Origin: Phialophora verrucosa
Taxonomy: Eukaryota; Ascomycota; Eurotiomycetes; Chaetothyriales; Herpotrichiellaceae
Reading direction: 5' to 3'
Assembly (NCBI GenBank): GCA_002099365.1
Contig: MSED01000015.1
Coordinates: forward strand, 2,232,001 to 2,296,000
Length of the DNA stretch: 64,000 nucleotides
Shown: piece by piece, positions 25,547 through 35,847 of the stretch
Numbering within the stretch: position 1 is the stretch's first letter
Layout: each line of letters starts with the position of its first letter
Notes under the pieces: model-generated
Seen by the model: only the letters and a program-made list of their open reading frames with translations
Database searches by the model: none
Told to the model about the DNA's origin: nothing
Position numbers and translations under genes: made by a program

Positions 25547-28199
25547 TTAAACTAAACTCGCTCTATTACTATCCTAAGAAGGAATTATAATATTTTACCC
25601 GAATAAGAACTAACTAGAATAAACCGAAGCCGATAACTAGACTATTATTAACTAAGCCCGCTAATAATAGTACGACTAACCGACTTAAACGACCTCGAGA
25701 CCGATAACTAAACTGTCCTACTGACTACCGAATAGAACACTAAACCCGACACTCTTAATACCGAACTTAAACTTACTAGTATAGATTAATATAGATCGTA
25801 TATAGCTAAAGATATTAAATTAGCCCTATAGCTTTATTAACTATTAAAGTATAAGATTATAGCTAAAGTTAAAGCTATCCCTAAATAGACCCTTCTAAAA
25901 GTAATTAACTAAGGCCGAAATACTATTATAAACTAGAAAGATATTATTTAAGATTCCTAGATTTAAATTATTAAATAAAAGGAATAAATTATAAATCTTA
26001 ATTATTAAATTATATAGAAATAAGTTATTATTAATTACCTTAAATATAATTAAAGCGCGACTTTAGAACTAACTTTAGTATAATATATTAATATCTTTAA
26101 CCTTAAGTCTCTCTTTAATAGAAAGGAGCTTACCTTCGAGTTATAAAGATTTAAGGTTCTTAATAAGTTCTTCGCTAATACCTCTTAATTCCTCTCTAAA
26201 GAAGTTAAGATAGTATATCTATATAGCTATACTATTAAAAATATATAATATTACCTATAATCTCGCTATAGCCTTAATAAGAAAGATTTATTTATTAATA
26301 TTATAGATATACTCGAGTTCTTAGTAAGAACTTATATTAACTCTTATTAAGTTAAGAATATATAAGAAGAGTACTAAGCTCTTTATATAAAGATAATAGA
26401 ATTATTTAACGACTTCTATACTAAGTTTCTATATTTAGCTAGCGAAGGTAATATACCGAAAAATAACCTCTATTCTAATTTATAAAATAAATTAATACTA
26501 GCTCTATAAGTAATAATTATATTAACTTTTTATATCTTATAAACTTATTAAGATATCACTAATATCTATTAATAAACTAATTAAAAATTATAATTAGTTA
26601 ATAAAGAGAAGGTTTACTATAAGGCTCACTATATACTAAGAAATAAACTAACTAATAAAGCTATATTAACTCTTACTCTAAATATATATACTATACTTAT
26701 ACTATTTCTAGAATCGAATAGAGAAGATAGCTAGCCCTTATAGAACCGACTAACCTATAATAATACTATTAAGTAGGCCTTAAGTCGCGCTAAGGTATAT
26801 TTTACCTATCGCTAACTAAGATACCTCTCTTAAGATTACTCTATAAAGGCTAAAAATAAGGCTATTAAGATTAGCGAAGCCTAGAAGGAAGAACCGGGAA
26901 AAGAATAACCCTAAAGGAAGTCTTCTCCTTAAGGAAGTATAATATTGATATTTCCTCTATTAATTTAAGTTAGCTATTAAGCGGAAAGTACTTTATTATA
27001 TTATATAAATTATTATTTAATAAATATATAGTTTAAACCTCTACTTTAGCCGACTTTAAAGTAAATAGATTTATTTTTATTAATATTAAGTTCGCGCGTA
27101 ATTTAACTTAATTCTTAAATATCTTTACTACTCGTCTAGAGACCCTTTACTCTATAAAGGGGTATAATAGGCGCTTTAAAAAGCTAGTTACTAAAATCTT
27201 AATCTTATATCTAAAAGTTAATAGATAGAGATAATAAAACCTCTCTATACTTATACTAGACCTAAAGAGTTATAACTTAATTCTAGAAAGAAAATAGTTT
27301 ATTTACTTTAATATATAGTTAAATATATAAAACTAATATTTACTTTAGCCTTAAGATTATTAAGATAAGTTAATATTTACTTAAGAGATTTATATATCTC
27401 GCTAAAGCCTTTAAGTTACTATAATCTTATAATAGTATTAAAAAGATATTACTAAATAAGACTAATTATTTATCTATAAAGATAAATATTAAGCGGATAG
27501 ATAAAACCTACACTTCTAAGGGTATATATATTTAAAAATAGTACCTAAACTAGATTTAGTCTCTAAACCCTCTTTAGTTAAGCGTCTATCTATTAAATCT
27601 ATTCTATAAACTATAACTAGCCGTACTTATAAACGGGACCTATAGAACCGACTAAAAGTTATATATCGTAAATTAATATTAACCTATACTATAGGGACAG
27701 ATAAAGGTAGCGATATAAAAGTATCTCCGAAGGATAGCTATACTAAAATAGAAAATAATTATATAAAAGTATCGCTATCCCTCTAGAGCGTAGCTACTAT
27801 AGATATTACTATAATTAAAGCGGTAGGATTCTACTAAAACCTAAAGAAGAAGGAGAATATTTTATTTACTATAAGCCTCTATAAAATTAATAAACTTATT
27901 TAAGACTAAATAAACTCTTAAATAAAAGAGACTAAGAAATAGCTTATATAGCGATTATTTTCTTAAGAGTACTAAGAATTTTATAATATATTCTTAAAGA
28001 AAGCTTTTAATATATTTTTATTATCTCGCCTTTATAATTATTAGATATAGCTAAAAGAGAAGAATAATTTAGGTTATAGCCCCTTATATTAGATAAATAT
28101 AGAAAAGCTTTTATTAATAAAGAAGTACTTTAAGAAAAACCTCTAAAAGAGGTTTATTAAGTCGAGTTAATCTTCTTTTATTTTATTTACTTTATTTAT

Positions 28200-29170
28200 T
28201 AAAAAACTTAAAGGAGAACTAAGATTCTATATTAACTATTAAAAATTAAATACTTTTACTAAGAAGGATTATTACTCTTTACCTTTAATTAACGAGACCT
28301 TAGCTTAACTTAATAGGGCTTAGATATTTATAAAGCTTAATATTCGCTAAGCTTTTTACTATATTTATATATATCCGGATTTTAAGGAACTTATTACCTT
28401 TTATACTTATTATAGAGCTTATAAGTATAAAGTAGTCCTCTTTAGGTTAATAAATAGCTTAGCGACTTACTAGCGCTATATAAATAATATCTTATTTAAC
28501 TATTTAGATAACTTTATTATAGCTTACCTAGATAATATCTTAATCTATTTAGAGAACGAGCTAAAATATATAGAGTATATAAAGAAGGTTCTATTACGAT
28601 TATAAAAAGCTAGACTCTAAGTTAATATTAAGAAAAGTAAGTTCCGAGTTAAGTAGACTAAATACCTTAGGTTTATTATTAGCACTAAGGGTATATATAT
28701 AGATCCTATAAAGATAGCGGTACTATTAACCTAAAAAGTCTCTAATACCGTAAAGAAAGTATAAGCGTTCCTAGAATTCTATAACTTCTATTATATCTTT
28801 ATCTAGAATTTTAGCTAAATTACGCGCCTCTTAACTTAGCTTATAAAGAAGAACTATCTCTTTATCTTTAATAAAGATTATATATAAGTATTTAAAGAGT
28901 TAAAATATTAGTTAATAATAACCTTAATATTAAGATATTTCTACCCGAATTATAAGATAATACTAGAGATTAACACTTTAGACGGAGTTATCGCTAGTAT
29001 ATTCTTTTAGTAAGACTCGACTAGCGGAAATTAATACTTTATTATATATTATTTAAAGATAATAGCTTTAGCGGAATATAACTATAATATTTATAATAAA
29101 GAAATATTCGCTATTATATATACTCTTAAAACTTAGCGCGCGGAGCTTTAGAGCGTAAAGCTAAATATTC
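28200..29170 (+). pseudogene. Decayed RT-RNase H of E3
   Basis: The plus strand reads RFYINY at 28222 and YLDNILIY at about 28525-28548. In the latter one of the two catalytic Asp residues survives, whereas E2 has lost both. RNase H starts DGVIASIF at 28981 and contains ALAEYNYNIYNKEIFAII. TAA/TAG codons replace Gln/Trp positions. E2 and E3 are RIPed at partly different sites. Confidence 0.88.
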
Positions 29171-31015
29171 TAGTCTTTACTAACTATAAAGCCTTAGAAT
29201 ACTTTATAATTAAGAGGCTATTAACCGCTCGTTAAGCCTATTAGGCCGATATCCTTACTTAATACTATTTTAAGATCTAATATCGCCTAAGAAAATAAAA
29301 TAAGCGAGCTAACACCTTAACTTAACGAAGATAGGACTAGAAAGACTAAAAATAAGTAACTAAAGAAGACCGAATATAAATCTTAATAAGCTTAAAAAGG
29401 TTAGGCGAAGAGGTTACTCCGCTACTCTTATTAACGCTTATAGGCCTTAACCCCTTAAAGCTAATTAATTAGATATTATAAGTAAACTATAAGAGTCCCT
29501 TATTAAACGCTAAAAGAGAAAGGGCTTATCTAGGCTAGTACCCCTAAATACTATTATAAGGACTATTATAATTTAAGAAGAGACTAGTAGTCTTAAATAA
29601 AGATAAACTATAAATTAAGCTAATCGCGGAAGTATATAACTAAATTTTAATAACTTACTTCGGTCGAAATAAAATAAGTAAATTATTATCTCTTCGCTAT
29701 TATTAGTTAAATCTCTTAAGAGATATTACTTAGTTTATTTAAAATTACTACACTTATCGGCGTACTATAGTCCCTTAAGACCTACCGCTAAGAACCCTAA
29801 AGCCGTTACTTATTCTTAACCGACTATAGTAATATATTATAATAGACTTTAAGTCCTTCTCTATAGATTAAAATAAATATAATATAGTATATATAGTAAT
29901 TAACCGCTTAGAGAAGCGAGCTTACTTTATCCTTTACTATAAGATAATAACTATAAAGGAGATAGTATAGTTATTTATCTCTTTTATCTATCGGAACTAT
30001 AGGCTCTTAAATATAATTATCTTTAACTATAGCCTATAATTTATATTTAAATTCTAAATAGAGTTTTACTATATTTTAGAAATTAAGCTTAAGCTATTAA
30101 TTACTTTCTATTTATAAATTAATAAATAAACCGAAATTATAAATTAATACCTTAACTAGCGACTATAGCCTTTTATAAATTACTACTAAAATAACTAAGC
30201 TAACCTCTTACTAATAATAGACTATACTTAAGTTACGCTCCCTTATAATTCTATAGGTATAAGCTCTTTCTTTATTAAAAATAAATATAAACCGAAGACC
30301 TTCTTTAATTAGAAACCTTTAGAGAAACCCTTAAGCGCGTAAAAGCGACTTAGCCGAGATAAAGCTTAATAGCTCGTCCGCCGAATATATAATACTTAGA
30401 AACTAGTATATAATATAATAAAGCTCGCCTAAGAACAATAAAAACACTAGACTAATAAGTATTATCGGGAAGTTAACTTTACGAAAGGTAACCTAGTCTA
30501 GGTGTTAATAAAGAACTAGAAGATTAACCGCTCTAGCCGAAAACTAAAGCACTAAATAGTAGGTTTATTCCGTATCCTAAAATAAATTAGAAACTCCTTT
30601 AGGCTAGACCTACCCTCTTTAATAAAGATATACTCGATCTTTTCTCCCGACCGCCTTAGAAAGGTATTAGATAACTCTCTTCTAGGATAAGTTAATAAAC
30701 CTCTACCTTTAATTAAAGTAAATAAAGAGAATAAGTAAAAGGTTAAGAAAGTTTTAACTATATAAAAGCGCCGCGATAAACTATAATATTAAGTATAGTA
30801 GCTAAGCTAGAATAAAGACTTTAAATAATATCTAACCTTTAATTTTAAGAATATACTATATAAAGTCTATAATTATTATAAGAAGTATTCTTAGTAACTA
30901 GAACCTTTAAGAAGATTATAAAATTAGCTATATTACTAGAAAAATAATAAATTAATAAAGAACTATAATAATAATAATAAAGCTTAAGGATAGGCTTTCT
31001 TAAAGAGGAGAGTAT

Positions 31016-31375
31016 TATTACGGCCTATATTAGGTCCGAGTATATATACGCGACCGTATATAATAGAAGATAAGGCTATAGGCTATAGGCGACTATTTCC
31101 GGTAAAGCACGTACCTACTAAGCTTTATCCTAATTAGGTAAGTGAGGCTATATAATTATACAGCTAAACGCTAATTAGCTGCACGTAACTAAAATCCTTA
31201 GCGGCTTGCGCGTATACCGAAATCCTTGGCGGAGGGAAGTATTTATCTAGGGTGATAGGCACCGCGCCTTTTATGCCCTTTCCCTCTCTCTAGTTTAGTC
31301 TCTTAATATTGAGCAATCTATACCTTTACATAGTGTTCGCCCTACCTTCTTCTATTAGTGTGCTGTACTGTTATA
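31016..31375 (+). repeat. 3' LTR of E3
   Basis: This 360-bp direct repeat of 25187-25546 ends ctgttata. From about 31140 onwards it retains many CpA/TpG sites (gctgcacg, cttgcgcg, ccttggcg, tagtgttcg, tgtgctgtactg), unlike any other LTR here. Confidence 0.92.
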
Positions 31376-31620
31376 GTATATTATAATAGATATATATTAA
31401 GCTATATCGGCGAATTATATATAAAGAATAAACTTATTATATATTTATAGGGCTATAGATTTAGCGAAGACCTATAGTATAATAAGATATATATTACTTT
31501 AGTTATATATACTCCGTTAGTCTATAATAAGTAAAAGGACTACTAGAGTTATATATAAGTTAGTTACGAGCCGTATAAGAGTTAGCCGTATATTAAGGAC
31601 AATACGCCTAGAGGGGGGGG

Positions 31621-31790
31621 TAATTATTATAAATAGGGGTACACTAAAACCTTAGGGGTTACCTGTATATAGCGCGCGGGCCGTATATGTCTCCTCTTCG
31701 ACTCTCTTTAGCTTTCGAGTCGAGTCGCTGTACGCCTATAGATAGGCTATATATCTCTTAATTAACCGCTGTTAACCCTCGTTCCTAACA
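31621..31790 (+). repeat. 170-bp direct repeat, right copy
   Basis: This is the partner of 23697-23866. It keeps several CpA/TpG sites (tacact, cctgta, tatgtc, cgctgt) that are TpA in the left copy, so it is a less mutated version of the same sequence. Confidence 0.8.
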
Positions 31791-31795
31791 GTTAT

Positions 31796-32563
31796 AGACA
31801 CTTTAGCCCCTACGACTGGTGAGACACGGGTGATCACTCACCCGGCTCGCGCTAAGCGAGGGGAGCCGGGGGTGAGCATAAGGCGGCATCATCCCCGTCC
31901 CAATCCGGGGTGAGCCGCGAGCAGTTTTCACTCGCCTTGGCATTTCACATCACGGCCTTGCGAACCATGTCTGTGAACAACAACTGATCTCGCTCTGCTG
32001 GCGTCGACCTGTCTTCTTCCTGTCTTCTTCCCCTGCGGTGATAGTATGCCAGTCATCTCCGTTGGCCGTGGCACCATGGCTTGACTCTTCCACCAGAATT
32101 ACCACCACAGACCCCACAACCCCCCAACCATCTAATATCTCCGCTGCGTGACGACAGCCTTAAACCCTCCATAATCGAGCTGGGCAATAGCCCGCTTTGG
32201 ATTCACTTCCCGCAACCCCTCCATCCCAGTGGCTTCTCTGCGTCGGTCACTTTTGTCCACAACTGCACCACACAGAGGGTAGGAGGAACCCTTCAATCGG
32301 ACTCACAAAGGACTTCCCGTGTCATCACCTCTGACACGCACGCCGAAAGCCCTGAAGACTGCCTTATTGAATCCATGGAGCCTTTCAGGTTGTGCTATGC
32401 AGGCTCATGTGATGAGCAGGATTCTGTGTGAGACAGTGGAAGGAACAATTGACCCAGCGCTCTTCGCTAGGACAATCTACATTCATTTTCAATCTCAATC
32501 CTCAGCTTGGTAGCTCTGACATCGTGCTGCTTGGATACGACGTGACGAATCTCCTTGGGCATT
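31796..32563. other. Boundary/promoter region upstream of the R3H gene
   Basis: Base composition switches here to GC-rich sequence with normal CpA/TpG. It contains an imperfect GC-rich fold-back (about 31837-31876) and nearby direct and inverted ggtgag/ctcacc units. A 116-codon open frame at 32081-32431 begins at a TTG, lacks recognisable domains and is probably untranslated leader or promoter. No tRNA or other RNA gene is recognised. Confidence 0.6.
31837..31876. repeat. Imperfect GC-rich inverted repeat at the heterochromatin edge
   Basis: The left arm ctcacccggctc (31837-31848) is nearly complementary to gagccgggggtgag (31863-31876), with a two-base bulge and a loop of about 14 bases containing gcgctaagcga. 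The same ggtgag/ctcacc motif recurs at 31819-31824 and 31910-31913. It may be the end of an old DNA element or simply a hairpin; no function is claimed. Confidence 0.5.
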
Positions 32564-35198
32564 ATGGCGTCTCCTCAGGTTGGGTCGACTCCGGCCAAGT
32601 TGTCGTTTGCAAAGGTTTGCTCCGCAATCTCATGTCGAACGACTTCAGCTAATGTTTGCTAGGTCGCCGCTATGCGCGCTCCCACTCTCCCTGCATCAGC
32701 TCCTAATCATCCAAACGAAAAGAAGCCCCGTCCCACCGAGACCAACAACTCGAAGCCCGTCCAGAGCAATGTCTTCAAAGCTCCCCCAACATCACCAAGA
32801 AAGCCTAATTCACAGCCGAAGAACCTCGGAGAGCGCAGCCAGCCAGAGTATGTGACGACCGCAATTGAGGGTCTCTCGTTGGTCAAGGACGCAAACACTG
32901 CCTCGGGCGGTCTACAGAGCGCGGGGAGCGGAGAATCTCTTGAAGATGATCAATCACATCTCTCCACCTCTTCCATGAAACAACAAAGCTTTGATACCAA
33001 AAGCATGGCTTCTGTCACTACCTTCGCAATGGACGAGAAAGAGAGCATTCGTCCGGATGACAGCGCCAGTGTCAGGGCTGTAGAGGACGATGAAACACCC
33101 AGCGCCCCACACAAAGACGATGCATCAGCAGTGAATGCGCGCCACGCCCTGCGACCGAGCACATCTGGCGTGACAATCGCTACACGCCGTTACCATACAC
33201 TGACATTGACCAATCCCCCACGGTTTGGAGATCTTCCAGTCCCAATAACACAGGCCGAGCAGCCTGAGCCTGCACCTCCTTCAGAGGGATCGAGCGAACA
33301 GCAATCTGATCCCCATGAAAGAGCCTCGTTGCTTCCAGTTGCTCCCGATGAGAAGTTGCTCGATGCTTTGGCCTCACCCAAGGATCGTCTACCCCTGCTA
33401 CAACTTGAAGAGAAGTTTCTGGCCTTGATTGCGAATCCATCGTAAGTTGTTTCTTTTGGACAACAAAATGCCCCTAACGCATGACAGGACACAATTTTTC
33501 GACTTGCCTCCTCAAAATTCCTTTGCCAGACTGCTTGCACACAAACTGGCCGACTACTACTCGCTTGCCCACCACATCAACGAGGACGGCACCTCCATAC
33601 GCGTCTTCCGGACGCCAAATCCGACATTGTAGGTAAACCAGTGATCACACTCAACAATACATTACTAACTCATTTCTAGGCCGACCCCTTTGCATGTCCT
33701 GGCACTGTCCATCCCCGCCGGGCCATTGCAACCTCCTTCTGCCGCCACTTTTAAGATCATGCGGAGAGGTGGACTAGGTCTACGGCAGGGTTCTGCCGGA
33801 GCCAGTACTCCTGCAAGCTCTTCCGCCCCCTCAAAGGCCACCTCGGAAGCGGGCTTGGAGACCACCAGCGAAGAGGGCATCATGTCCCCAATTGAGGGGA
33901 CACCGAACAAGGACAAGTCAAAGCTCACGAGAGAAGAGCGTGAAGCCCAGTACAAAGCTGCAAGAGAACGCATCTTTGGCGACTTCCAAGAGTCGGTAAC
34001 GAGCGAGAGTGCTTCGACTGGCGAGAATTCGGCGAGTATGTCAAGGTCGAGCTCATCTAGTGGAAAGAGGAAGGCCCGGAAGCAGAAGACGCCGAAAGAC
34101 GATACCTTTGAAGCACGCTCCGCATACATCCCTAGCTACACTCCCATACATATGGCGAACATGCAGTCTCAATACCAAACTCACTACTCGGATCAGGGAT
34201 ACCAGGGAGCCTACCAGAGCCCAACCAACGGGTACGGCGGAAATATGAACTATGGAACTACACCGACTCAAGCTTACCCCGGCTTTGACCAGGCGATGCC
34301 TTACAATGCACCCATGGGCTACGGACCCTCCAATACTCAACCGTTTAGCCCCGCGGATTCTTGGTCGTCAATACAAACACCCCCTGCCAGCGGCTACTAC
34401 AACTACTCAGCCTCTCCGACCAACTACCAACCTAATATGCCGCCCATGATGAGTCAAATGAACAGCCAATACATGCCACAGTCACATCCAGGGTTGCAGC
34501 AGCCACAGAATTGGATGAATACCCAATATCAAACTCCTTATCCGCAGCCCCAGAGCCAAGCGAACCCTACCGCGAATGGTTGGTCCGGGTATCAGCCTAA
34601 CCAAGCCATGAACAACCCGGTGCCATATGGCTACGGACAAATGCCGAGCCAGAACTTTGGCAGCAACCCCAACCAGCCGTACAATGCTCAGTTTGCAAAC
34701 CAAGGCACATACTCTAGATCGCTTTTCAATCCCCAGACCCGCTCCTTTGTCCCAAGCAACGCTACAAGTCGCAATGGCGGACGCAACGGACGGAAGAAGC
34801 CCTCACCTACCTCAAGCCAGAACCAGAGTCGAAACAATAGCATTGCTGCTGCCTCGAGATCGTACAGCTCTGAAAATTCTGGGACACCACCGCCGCCATC
34901 AGCTCGTGGATTCGAACGGGGACTCGCGGCTAATGCATCCTCACCTCAACAACGAATTCCAGCCAAGGAAGATTCTCTCCAACAGAAGTACGGCGCGCCT
35001 GCACATTTGCCTAAGAAGCCTCCTCCGTCGCAGGTACCGTCGTCGTATGATGTGGAGAATATCACTAATTCTGCGATTGCTGCGGGCTCTCCGACGTCGA
35101 ACTCGCAAGGTGCTGGGACCCCAGCTGGTCCTAGAGTCGGTACTACCAGCACCGCATCTGGGCCGGGCGTGGGACAAGTTAACGGACCATCTGCATGA
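32564..35198 (+). CDS. R3H/SUZ-domain RNA-binding protein
   Basis: Model: join(32564..32614, 32663..33441, 33488..33628, 33680..35198), 829 residues. The first exon encodes 17 residues (MASPQVGSTPAKLSFAK) and splices in frame through a 48-bp intron to GTCGCCGCTATG; starting at the internal ATG 32672 is the alternative. An R3H domain spans roughly residues 255-320 (FFDLPPQNSFARLLAHKLADYY). It is followed by SUZ-like basic segments (FKIMRRGG; SKLTREEREAQYKAARERIF). The C-terminal half is low-complexity, rich in Gln, Pro, Tyr, Asn and Ser. R3H binds single-stranded nucleic acid and SUZ motifs bind RNA, so a cytoplasmic mRNP role like yeast Rbs1-type proteins is likely. It is the first gene beyond the transposon block and shows no RIP damage. 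Confidence 0.88.
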
Positions 35199-35847
35199 GG
35201 CTTTGGGAAAAGGGAGTCCCAAAAGGTTATGGCTCGAAAGCCGGGCGCAATGAATGACTGCATTTGCATAAGGAATATGTCGGGGCATTCAAAAATCGAT
35301 GAAGGTTGGGCTTGGACTACCTTAGGAACGAGGAACCATCCGTCCAGGGGGGGCGACCTCGTCAGACGTGAGGCATAATCCTCGCGCAATGGGAAGAGAA
35401 AGTCCTTTCACAGAATACCCGTTTACCTCCAGCTATTGTTTTCGAAGTTTGAGTATTCAAGTCGTGGTCAACTCGTGTGATGTCGTGAGCCTCTGAAACG
35501 ATTGCACTTCCACCTCACCCTGTCCCGATTGGTCATGCTCAAAGGATTCCCCTCTCTCCTCGAGCTTTGAAATCAATGGGAACCGCCTGCAAAAATGGTG
35601 ATCATACCGAGGTAAGATTGATCCGTGAGGAGATTGTGGCCAGCCTGACCACGGCAGCATCAAGGGCTTATATCTTGTCGCCGTCCAAACGGCATAAACA
35701 CATCGTTTGTCCCTCTGTAGGCGCCAAACCTCCCCACGCCCGTGAGTAGTACGACAAACTACGTACTGCATTCTCCAAGCCGATTCTACATTGGATTTGG
35801 AAGCGCTTCCTCCTTCTAGCAGCCAGGCGGCAGACCATCCATCCATC
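35199..35847. other. Intergenic, R3H gene to MDR gene
   Basis: These 649 bp separate two genes on the same strand, comprising the 3' UTR of the R3H gene and the promoter of the oxidoreductase. No RNA gene or repeat is seen. Confidence 0.5.

Larger units (their letters stand above)
25187..31375 (+). mobile_element. E3: full-length Ty3/gypsy chromovirus-like retrotransposon with intact TSD
   Basis: The element is 6189 bp with 360-bp LTRs at 25187-25546 and 31016-31375. It is flanked on both sides by gtata (25182-25186 and 31376-31380), a 5-bp target-site duplication typical of gypsy integration. Pol is on the plus strand: RT block at 28222-28275, YLDNILIY box at 28525-28548, RNase H from 28981, integrase about 29800-30550 and a chromodomain-like tail about 30741-30860. 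RIP stops are present throughout. It is nested in the element bounded by the 170-bp repeats, so it inserted later. Confidence 0.95.
1..31790. repeat. AT-rich, RIP-mutated transposon block
   Basis: This whole stretch is built from mobile-element remains in which CpA and TpG are nearly gone; most 60-base lines contain none, while CpG, CpT and CpC remain. That is the expected product of repeat-induced point mutation (C to T at CpA on both strands), a known genome defence of Pezizomycotina. TpA is correspondingly very abundant. Because ATG, GTG, TTG and CTG all contain TpG, start codons are almost eliminated, and former Gln and Trp codons have become stops. No intact gene is readable. The block probably corresponds to constitutive heterochromatin; that is inference. 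Confidence 0.95.
23697..31790 (+). mobile_element. Element bounded by 170-bp direct repeats, split by E3
   Basis: Segments 23697-23866 and 31621-31790 are direct repeats of about 170 bp. Between them, once E3 is removed, lies about 1.5 kb of decayed coding-like sequence (23867-25186 joined to 31381-31620). The 3' copy is preceded by a G8 purine tract (31613-31620), which would suit an LTR element. The conceptual translation around the E3 insertion point instead recalls a DDE transposase (KGYRFSVY and KGRMY runs), so the class is unresolved. No outer target-site duplication is evident (cgcta versus gttat). Confidence 0.5.

Noticed and set aside
31613..31620. G8 run as a quadruplex or assembly artefact
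   Set aside because: It lies where a polypurine tract of the host element would be expected, and a single G run cannot form an intramolecular quadruplex alone.
1..31790. Mitochondrial or plasmid DNA because of high A+T
   Set aside because: The A+T richness is explained by CpA loss. Gypsy domains, paired LTRs and preserved CpG show a nuclear RIPed repeat block.
1..31790. Repeat structure resembling a CRISPR array or tandem satellite
   Set aside because: The repeats are long LTRs and whole elements; there is no regular short repeat-spacer pattern.
32081..32431. 116-codon open frame at the block edge
   Set aside because: It starts at TTG, has no domain, and lies where the promoter and leader of the R3H gene should be.
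34627..35253. 208-codon frame overlapping the R3H protein C-terminus
   Set aside because: It is a shadow of the real frame, is Arg/Leu-rich, and has no domain.
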